A stretch of DNA of 18,084 nucleotides from assembly GCA_039934135.1 (NCBI GenBank), contig JBDTMT010000039.1:1-18084 (forward strand). The letters are read 5' to 3'. Numbering within the stretch: the stretch's first letter is position 1; each line of letters begins with the position of its first letter. Positions 13,565-18,084 of the stretch are shown piece by piece. Under the pieces are notes generated by a model. It was not told where the DNA came from. It ran no database searches and saw nothing but the letters and a program-made list of their open reading frames with translations. Both the position numbers and the translations under genes were made by a program. The stretch is from JBDTMT01 sp039934135. GTDB lineage: Bacteria > Desulfobacterota > Binatia > HRBIN30 > CADEER01.

Positions 13565-13969
13565 TCAGTTCGTCATGCCGCCTGCGGCGCTGTCGTAGTT
13601 GAAGGTCTTCTTGCCGCCGGCGGTGAAGGCGCTGCCGGTGAATGTCGGCTGCGGCCCGTTGGCCGCGACGACGGTGATGGTCACGTCGTGCGAGCGGCGG
13701 AAGTTCGGCAGCAGCGTTTCGCAAGCCGAGTCCGAGCAGTCGAGATAGTCGCCCGTGCCGACGAAATAGGCTTCCTCGGCGTTGGCGCAGTTGCGCAGGT
13801 CAGACTTCGAGCGCGCGTCGAACGCGGTCTGCCGATAGCCGGCGAACTGCGGGATCGCGATGGCGCCGAGGATGGCGATGATCGTCACCACCAAGATGAG
13901 TTCCAGAAGCGTGAAGCCTTGCTCGGTGGTGCGCTTCTCCCCACACATTCGGCGTCGATTGACTGGCAC
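13565..13969 (-). CDS. pilA: Type IV major-pilin-like protein (PilA family)
   Basis: This 134-residue prepilin has a short positively charged leader ending EQG, then FTLLELILVVTIIAILGAIA, the class III signal cut by a PilD-type peptidase. Glu5 of the mature protein, needed for assembly, is present. The next stretch (IPQFAGYRQTAF) closely resembles Geobacter PilA, including SDLRN. Mature length is about 116 residues, so longer than the 61-residue Geobacter form. Three cysteines occur in the globular part (C43, C60 and C65 of the mature chain). I chose GTG 13969 because GGGAGG lies six bases upstream; ATG 13948 would shorten the leader by seven residues. No other pilus assembly gene is in the window. 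A sigma-54-like promoter lies 40-50 bp upstream. It could be a major pilin or a pseudopilin. Confidence 0.85.
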   Translation of the reverse strand: MPVNRRRMCGEKRTTEQGFTLLELILVVTIIAILGAIAIPQFAGYRQTAFDARSKSDLRNCANAEEAYFVGTGDYLDCSDSACETLLPNFRRSHDVTITVVAANGPQPTFTGSAFTAGGKKTFNYDSAAGGMTN

Positions 13970-14000
13970 GGTGATCCTCCCTCGGTCCAAGCCCCTACCT

Positions 14001-14055
14001 GACTAAACCAACAACTGTGCCAGCGAAAACTGGCTCGGCCGGATTTGGTTTAGTC
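14001..14055. repeat. Nested hairpin upstream of the pilin gene
   Basis: GACTAAACCA (14001-14010) and TGGTTTAGTC (14046-14055) are perfect 10-bp inverted repeats. Inside the 35-nt loop a second stem GCCAG/CTGGC (14019-14023 and 14030-14034) closes CGAAAA. The outer left arm overlaps the -12 side of the sigma-54-like element. It may be a regulator binding site or an RNA structure. Confidence 0.65.
14008..14022 (-). promoter_or_regulatory. Sigma-54-like promoter for the pilin gene
   Basis: The minus strand reads TGGCACAGTTGTTGG, matching TGGCAC-N5-TTGC apart from the last base (G for C at -12). It would start transcription near 13995, leaving a leader of about 26 nt that contains the GGGAGG binding site. 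Pilin genes in Geobacter and Pseudomonas use sigma-54 with PilR, which makes the match more plausible. The -12 mismatch is a real weakness. Confidence 0.4.
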
Positions 14056-14406
14056 GGCACCCCGCACAGTAATGGACTGCCGCATTGCCAATTGGCGGCA
14101 CTTCAAAACATGCCTGTCGGCATGTGCGTGACGATGCGCGTCGACGGCGGCGCGCGACACTATGCTCGATGCCAATGCATCTGCGCCGCGCTTCGTCCCG
14201 CCAGTCGGGATCGCCGAGTGACGAAATTCGGCGCTTGCTGGCGCCGGTCCGAGCGCGTCGGGAGCCGACTCGGGTGGCGGGCTGAGCGACGGCCGCTGGC
14301 ACGTCAGTTGGCAGCATCGTTGGCGGCGGTTTTCATGAGCGGTCGCCGCCATCTGGGCGACAGGGATGCGCCGTGCAGCGCGGCACTCCACCGCAGCTGC
14401 CAGGCG
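14056..14406. other. Gene-free stretch with several palindromes
   Basis: No open frame here looks protein-coding. The stretch holds GCCAATTGGC (14087-14096), a perfect 7-bp stem ACATGCC/GGCATGT with a TGTC loop (14108-14125), and an 8-bp stem TGGCGGCG/CGCCGCCA (14321-14351) about 55 bp past the stop of the zinc-protein gene. The rest shows no recognised feature. A small RNA or a decayed gene is possible. Confidence 0.5.
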
Positions 14407-14670
14407 TCAGAGATAGTAGAGAAACAGCCGTTGGAAGCCGCGCTGGCGAAAGGCGGCCGGCGCATCCTTCCAGAAATTGGGCTCGCCGTACGCCGGGTGG
14501 TCGCAGGCGCAACGCTGGCAGTGCGGACACGTCTTCGACGGCTCGTCGGCCGCGTGCGGGCACCAGACGGCGGCGAACAGATCGAACTCGCGCTGGCAGA
14601 GCGGGCACGGCACGCTGTGGGTGACGCGAGCGAGTGGAGAGAATGGGGACATCGGGCGGCGGGCGAACAC
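14407..14670 (-). CDS. Small zinc-binding conserved protein
   Basis: This is an 87-residue protein with seven cysteines and two histidines placed as metal ligands: C22-x2-C25, C37-P-H39, C48-x2-C51-x2-C54-x-C56-x-H58. The C-terminus reads AYGEPNFWKDAPAAFRQRGF and then QRLFLYYL. I recognise this pattern (C..C, WCPH, SKTCPHC, HPAYGEP, FWKDAP, LFLYYL) as a conserved uncharacterised family in delta-like proteobacteria, often stand-alone. It looks cytoplasmic. Two zinc sites are likely. The start is uncertain: GTG 14670 follows AGGA at seven bases; ATG 14652 lacks a binding site. It diverges from psd with element D between. The function is unknown; protein-protein contacts would be a guess. Confidence 0.75.
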   Translation of the reverse strand: MFARRPMSPFSPLARVTHSVPCPLCQREFDLFAAVWCPHAADEPSKTCPHCQRCACDHPAYGEPNFWKDAPAAFRQRGFQRLFLYYL

Positions 14671-14765
14671 TGGAAGATCCTAGCTGTGCGATGAGGGGCG
14701 CATTTTGCGTGCGCTTTGTTGCAAGGCCAGTGCCGTTGGCTGGGTGAAGGCAAAAAATCTCCGTA

Positions 14766-14855
14766 CCCGTGCCCGTGCCCGGTCCCGGTCCGTGTCCGAA
14801 AGACCATCGATGCAGAATCCATACTTTTCGGGCAGGGGCACGGGCAGGCGGCACC
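14766..14855. repeat. GTGCCC-type inverted repeat (element D)
   Basis: The left arm (about 14766-14802) carries GTGCCC, GGTCCC and GTGTCC units ending CCGAAAG. The right arm (14824-14855) begins CTTTTCGG and continues GGGCA, GGGGCAC, GGGCA. The loop is about 21 nt and contains ACCATCGATGC. The unit and the inner CGAAAA/TTTTCGG stem match element A, which indicates two copies of one family within this window. It lies in the divergent gap between the zinc-protein gene and psd. Confidence 0.8.
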
Positions 14856-14901
14856 GCTCGAACGGATTTGCTGCCGGCGAGTATCCATGTAGGGGGAGCG
14901 G

Positions 14902-15762
14902 ATGGCTCGACACCGCGTGGCGCTGGCGCTGTTGCGCGCCCTGCCCAAGCACGCGGTGTCGCGCGGTGCCGGTTGGCTGGCGTCGCGCCGCCTGCCCGGC
15001 GCGCTGCGGGTGCCGCTGGTGCGCGCCTTCGGGCGCAGCGTCGGGGTCGATTTCAGCGAGGTGCGCGACCCGCTCGATACCTTCCCCAGCCTGCAGGCGT
15101 TCTTCACCCGCGCCCTGCGCGCCGGGGTGCGGCCGATTGACACGGCGCCGGACGCCTTCGTCTCCCCCTGTGATGGCGCCTGGGGCGCCGCCGGCGTGGT
15201 CGAACAGGGCCAGCTACTGCAGGTGAAGGGGCGCCAGTACTCGCTCGCGGCGCTGCTCGCCGACGCCGACGCGGCGCGTCGCGTCGCCGGCGGCGCCTTC
15301 GCCACGCTCTACCTCTCGCCGCGCGACTACCATCGCTTCCACGCCCCCTGCGCGGCGCGCGTCGTGCGCGCCGCGGCGCTGCCCGGCGCGCTGTGGCCGG
15401 TCAATCGCATCGGCGTGGAAGGCGTCGACGGGTTGTTCGCGGTCAACGAACGGGTGTGTGCCTTCCTCGCCGTCGCCGACCCTCGCGAGGATCTCTGCCT
15501 GGTGGCGGTCGGCGCGACCAACGTCGGCAAGATCCGCGTCACCTTCGACGATCTGACCACCAACATTGCGGGCGCCGTGCCGACGACGCGCACCTATCGC
15601 GACGTGGCCCTGGCGAAGGGCGACGAATGGGGCCGCTTCGAGTTCGGCTCCACCATCGTGATCGTCGCCGCGCCGGCGCTGTTACGCCTCGACGTCCAAC
15701 CGCCGGGGACGCCGGTGCGCCTCGGCCAGCGCATCGGCACATTGGTGAAGGCGGAGAGCTGA
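14902..15762 (+). CDS. psd: Phosphatidylserine decarboxylase
   Basis: This 286-residue proenzyme would convert phosphatidylserine to phosphatidylethanolamine at the inner membrane. SPCDG (Asp91) and DYHRFHAP (His144, His147) are the catalytic Asp and His region. The self-cleavage site is EFGST, with Ser250 becoming the pyruvoyl group; E. coli Psd uses Asp90, His147 and Ser254 in the same arrangement. The cut would give a beta chain of about 249 residues and an alpha chain of about 37. ATG 14902 has GGGGGAG upstream. No pssA is in the window. The gene ends with a stem-loop and T-run and converges with the thiolase. The family and key residues are certain; the protein is close to normal bacterial length. 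Confidence 0.95.
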   Translation: MARHRVALALLRALPKHAVSRGAGWLASRRLPGALRVPLVRAFGRSVGVDFSEVRDPLDTFPSLQAFFTRALRAGVRPIDTAPDAFVSPCDGAWGAAGVVEQGQLLQVKGRQYSLAALLADADAARRVAGGAFATLYLSPRDYHRFHAPCAARVVRAAALPGALWPVNRIGVEGVDGLFAVNERVCAFLAVADPREDLCLVAVGATNVGKIRVTFDDLTTNIAGAVPTTRTYRDVALAKGDEWGRFEFGSTIVIVAAPALLRLDVQPPGTPVRLGQRIGTLVKAES

Positions 15763-15786
15763 AGCGCGAGGCTGTTACGCGCGGTC

Positions 15787-15820
15787 AGGCGGGCCGTGCG
15801 CGCCCGCCTTCTCCGTTTTT
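15787..15820 (+). terminator. Intrinsic terminator of psd
   Basis: AGGCGGGC (15787-15794) and GCCCGCCT (15802-15809) pair perfectly over a 7-nt loop. T810, C811, T812 and CCG follow before five T (15816-15820). It lies 25 bp after the psd stop. The T-run is offset by six bases from the stem, so efficiency is uncertain. It would work poorly in the opposite direction. Confidence 0.65.
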
Positions 15821-15843
15821 GCTGGTCTGTCCTCGCACCCACT

Positions 15844-16980
15844 TCACTTCCGCCCGAGGATGACCGCGCTGGTCGGCACGCTGGTCGAGCTCGTCACCAG
15901 CACGTGCTCGACGCGTGCCAGTTGGCAGGTCGAGGTGCCGCGCAGTTGGCGCACGGCTTCGATCAGGTGGTTCATGCCCTGTACGTAACCTTCGGAGAGC
16001 GAGCCGCCGTGCGTGTTGATCGGCAGGCGGCCGTCGGGCCACTGCAGATGGCCGTCGGCGGCAAAGCGTCCGCCGTCGCCGCGCCGGCAGAAGCCGTAGG
16101 CCTCGAGGGCGAAGAGGACGAAGGGCGTGAACGAGTCGTAGAGCTGCGCGCAGTCGATGTCGTCGGGGCCCAGACCGGCCTGACGGTAGAGGGCCGCGGC
16201 CGCGGCGACGCCGCTCGATTCGAGTGGGAACGGCTTGTGCCAGTCGAGCATGCGGCCGACCTGTGCGCCGGTGCCCTGCACGGCGGCGCGCACCAGCGCC
16301 GGGCGCTGCGCGGTGTCGCGGGCGCGATCGGTGCGCGTCAGCACCAGCGCCGCCGCCGCGTCGGATTCGAGGCAACAGTCGAGCAGGCGCAGCGGCTCGC
16401 TGATCGGCCGTGAGGCGCGGTGGTCGTCGAGCGTCATCGGCGTGCGCTTTAGGGCGCGCGGGTTGCGCACGGCGTGGGCGCGGCAGGCGACGGCGATGGC
16501 GCCGAGCTGGTCGCTGGTGCTGCCGAACTCGATCATGTGGCGGCGCATGAGCAGCGCCACCTGATCGGAGGGCCGCAGCAAGCCGTACGGCGCGGCGAAC
16601 TGCGCGTCGCCGTCGACGTGTCCGCGCAGTCGCGCCCACGGTCGTCCGCCGGAGGCGCGCCTGCGCACGCGCCACAGCACGACGGTGTTAGCCAGCCCGG
16701 CGGCGATCGCCGCCGTTGCCTGCGCCACCATGCCGCAGGTGGCGCCGCCGCCGTACGGCACCTGCGAGAACCAGCGCAGGTTGGGGATGCCGAGGGCGCG
16801 CGCGACCGCGTGCTCCTCGGTCTCCTCCATCGCATTCTTCACCAGCCCGTCGACGTCGCGCGGCGTCAGCCCGGCCTCGCCAAGAGCTGCCGCGATGACC
16901 TCGACCGCCAGACTCAGCTCGCTGCCCGCCAGCTGCGCGGAGAACGGCGTCTGGTGAACGCCGACGATGGCGGCGGGCAT
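15844..16980 (-). CDS. SCP-x/Ltp-type thiolase-like protein
   Basis: This 378-residue thiolase-superfamily protein is of the lipid-transfer-protein type. VPYGGGATCGMVAQATAAIA (Cys82) aligns with the usual nucleophile region, although the normal C-x-S-G context is altered. LYDSFTPFVLFALEAYGFC and NTHGGSLSEGYVQGMNHLIE are typical Ltp/SCP-x C-terminal motifs. Such proteins include sterol side-chain thiolases and Ltp2-type aldolases that need a DUF35 partner. No DUF35 gene is in the window. Length and missing SCP-2 domain fit the short thiolase-like class. ATG 16980 is the natural start, but no good ribosome binding site precedes it; instead element E abuts it. It follows the amidohydrolase gene on the same strand. 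Degradation of an aromatic or steroid-like acid is plausible but not shown. Confidence 0.82.
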   Translation of the reverse strand: MPAAIVGVHQTPFSAQLAGSELSLAVEVIAAALGEAGLTPRDVDGLVKNAMEETEEHAVARALGIPNLRWFSQVPYGGGATCGMVAQATAAIAAGLANTVVLWRVRRRASGGRPWARLRGHVDGDAQFAAPYGLLRPSDQVALLMRRHMIEFGSTSDQLGAIAVACRAHAVRNPRALKRTPMTLDDHRASRPISEPLRLLDCCLESDAAAALVLTRTDRARDTAQRPALVRAAVQGTGAQVGRMLDWHKPFPLESSGVAAAAALYRQAGLGPDDIDCAQLYDSFTPFVLFALEAYGFCRRGDGGRFAADGHLQWPDGRLPINTHGGSLSEGYVQGMNHLIEAVRQLRGTSTCQLARVEHVLVTSSTSVPTSAVILGRK

Positions 16981-16987
16981 GAGGCAA

Positions 16988-17071
16988 GTTGTTAAGTTGC
17001 TACGTTGTTAGGTTGTTGGCGAAGAGGCATCCCTCAAAGCCAACAACCTAACAACCAACAACCTAACAACC
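16988..17071. repeat. GTTGTTAG-type octamer inverted repeat (element E)
   Basis: The left arm (16988-17020) has octamers TTGTTAAG, TTGCTACG, TTGTTAGG, TTGTTGGC. The right arm (17039-17071) is its complement with CCTAACAA and CCAACAA units. The inner 17 bp, GTTGTTAGGTTGTTGGC (17004-17020) with 17039-17055, pair perfectly over an 18-nt loop that itself has GAGG/CCTC. The right arm touches the stop codon of the amidohydrolase (17071-17073) and the left arm ends seven bases before the thiolase ATG. It fills the whole intergenic gap. Confidence 0.9.
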
Positions 17072-18084
17072 TATTCCAGGCCGTAGAGCTCGACGCAGTT
17101 GCGCGACAGCATGCGCTCGCGCTCTTCGGCCGGGACGCCGTGGAACTGCTCGTCGATGACCTTGCGCGAGTAGGGCCAGTCGGCGCCGTGGTGCGGATAG
17201 TCGGTCGACCACATCATGTTGTTGACGCCCACCGAGTAGCGGTTGGCGACGCCGTAGTGGTCGATCATGAAGGTCGCCATCCAGTTGCGCTTGAAGTACT
17301 CGCTCGGCTGGTGCTTGAGCTTGCTCTTCGCCCAGCTGCGATTGCGCCAGTAGCGATCGTCCATCTGCTCGAGGAAGTAGGGCACCCAGCCGGCGCCGCA
17401 CTCGACGCCGACCATCTTCAGTTTCGGGAACTTGTCGAACAGGCCCCAGAAGATGGTTTCGCCGACGATCAGCGGCATGGTGGTAAGGCCGGCGGCGCTG
17501 AAGCCGGTCAGCGCGGCTTCGCCCTTGCGCGCGATGTTGCCGATCTGCTCGCGCTGCTGGCCCTTGTGCACCAGGCTGATGTGCACGCTGACGGGTGTGT
17601 CGGTCTTCTCGGCCTCGGCCCAGAATGGATCGCAGTCGTCATCGAGGAACGGCTTGCCCGACGGCCAGCTGGAGATGACCACGCCGCGCAGGCCCATGGC
17701 GCGGGCGCGTTTCATTTCCGACACAGCCGTCTCGATGCCCAGGTTCGGGATCTGCCCCTGGCCGACGAAATTTTTCGGCGCCTTGCCGACGAAGCCCTTG
17801 GCCAGCCAGTCATTGTAGGCCTGCACCCCGGCGATGTGAAATTCCTTGTCGTCGTCGAGCATGAAGTGCCGCATGGTGCGCTGCGGCGGATAGATGACCT
17901 CGAGTTGCAGGCCGTCCTCTTCCATCTCCTTGACGCGCGCGGTGGCTTCGAAGCAGCCCTGGTTGATGGTCTCGTAGCGCGAACCACCCCAGCGCAGATC
18001 GTCGTAGCTCTGCCCCTTGGTCTTGGTGACCAGGCCGATGGTCATCGGCTTGCCGCCGTCGTGGAAGTCCCACGCGTCGCCGCC
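17071..18084 (-). CDS. Amidohydrolase family 2 protein, truncated by the window edge
   Basis: The frame is open to the right edge (base 18084), with 13 codons before the internal ATG at 18045 that read as coding (GGDAWDFHDGGKP), so the true N-terminus lies outside. The visible 337 residues resemble the amidohydrolase-2 (PF04909) group: a TIM-barrel with VSVHISL (metal His), VECGAGWVPYFLEQMDDRYW and STDYPHHGADWP (metal Asp) near the C-terminus. The N-terminal HxH pair is not in the window. Members decarboxylate or hydrolyse aromatic acids and are often numerous in such genomes. It lies directly upstream of the thiolase, with element E between, and may be co-transcribed. The substrate is unknown. 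The stop is TAG at 17071-17073. Confidence 0.85.
   Translation of the reverse strand, partial: GGDAWDFHDGGKPMTIGLVTKTKGQSYDDLRWGGSRYETINQGCFEATARVKEMEEDGLQLEVIYPPQRTMRHFMLDDDKEFHIAGVQAYNDWLAKGFVGKAPKNFVGQGQIPNLGIETAVSEMKRARAMGLRGVVISSWPSGKPFLDDDCDPFWAEAEKTDTPVSVHISLVHKGQQREQIGNIARKGEAALTGFSAAGLTTMPLIVGETIFWGLFDKFPKLKMVGVECGAGWVPYFLEQMDDRYWRNRSWAKSKLKHQPSEYFKRNWMATFMIDHYGVANRYSVGVNNMMWSTDYPHHGADWPYSRKVIDEQFHGVPAEERERMLSRNCVELYGLE

Noticed and set aside
14001..14055. attC-like site from the inverted GACTAAACCA repeat
   Set aside because: ACTAAAC does not fit RYYYAAC, and GTTTAGT does not fit GTTRRRY.
14017..14694. Plus-strand frame across the gap 14056-14406 and opposite the zinc gene
   Set aside because: No domain, high Arg and Cys from antisense of the zinc gene, and palindromes interrupt it.
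16988..17071. Integron attC site, because GTTAGGT and ACCTAAC (GTTRRRY/RYYYAAC) occur
   Set aside because: The order is GTTRRRY then RYYYAAC on both strands, opposite to attC, and the motifs recur as part of an octamer array. No integrase is in the window.

Overview
The window is about 18 kb of very GC-rich bacterial DNA from a Gram-negative with an outer membrane. Evidence for this is an OmpA-type porin-like protein, an LPS heptosyltransferase, lipoproteins and a type IV pilin. The mix of genes suggests a soil or sediment lineage formerly grouped with the Deltaproteobacteria, perhaps Binatota/Desulfobacterota-like. It includes a secreted protein ending in two calcium-loop motifs, an SCP-x/Ltp-type thiolase, a family-2 amidohydrolase, a short-leader Geobacter-type pilin start and a SUI1 protein. 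This placement is inference from gene content only. No tRNA, rRNA, transposase, integrase or CRISPR array is visible.

Layout, left to right. (1) 43-1541, minus strand: a SUI1/YciH translation factor and an OmpA-family protein. (2) 1650-3784, plus strand: a membrane-anchored parvulin-type PPIase overlapping a HupE/UreJ-family membrane protein. (3) 3997-4278: a small conserved protein. (4) 4294-6191, minus strand: a tandem-hotdog dehydratase-like protein translationally overlapped with a heptosyltransferase, both plausibly serving lipid and envelope synthesis. (5) 6311-7876: a secreted protein with cohesin-like domains, Pro/Ser/Thr linkers and a dockerin-like end. (6) 7931-9606, minus strand: a PsiF-repeat protein and a metallo-beta-lactamase-fold lipoprotein. 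(7) 9922-12180: a formylglycine-type sulfatase and a divergent TetR regulator, with a palindromic operator candidate centred on the regulator's GTG start codon. (8) 12255-13969, minus strand: a glycoside-hydrolase-like lipoprotein and a PilA-like pilin. (9) 14407-15762: a zinc-binding small protein and phosphatidylserine decarboxylase. (10) 15844 to the right edge, minus strand: an Ltp-type thiolase and an amidohydrolase that runs off the window.

The most striking pattern is between the genes. Five intergenic gaps (about 3803-3888, 8424-8544, 9640-9911, 14766-14855 and 16988-17071) each hold an inverted repeat built from short tandem units. The units are 8 bp in three gaps and 6 bp in the other two. 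The unit differs from gap to gap, yet the architecture (array, central spacer, inverted array) recurs, and the first and fourth elements share a unit and inner stem. I do not recognise this as a named repeat family. It is the best candidate here for something undescribed.
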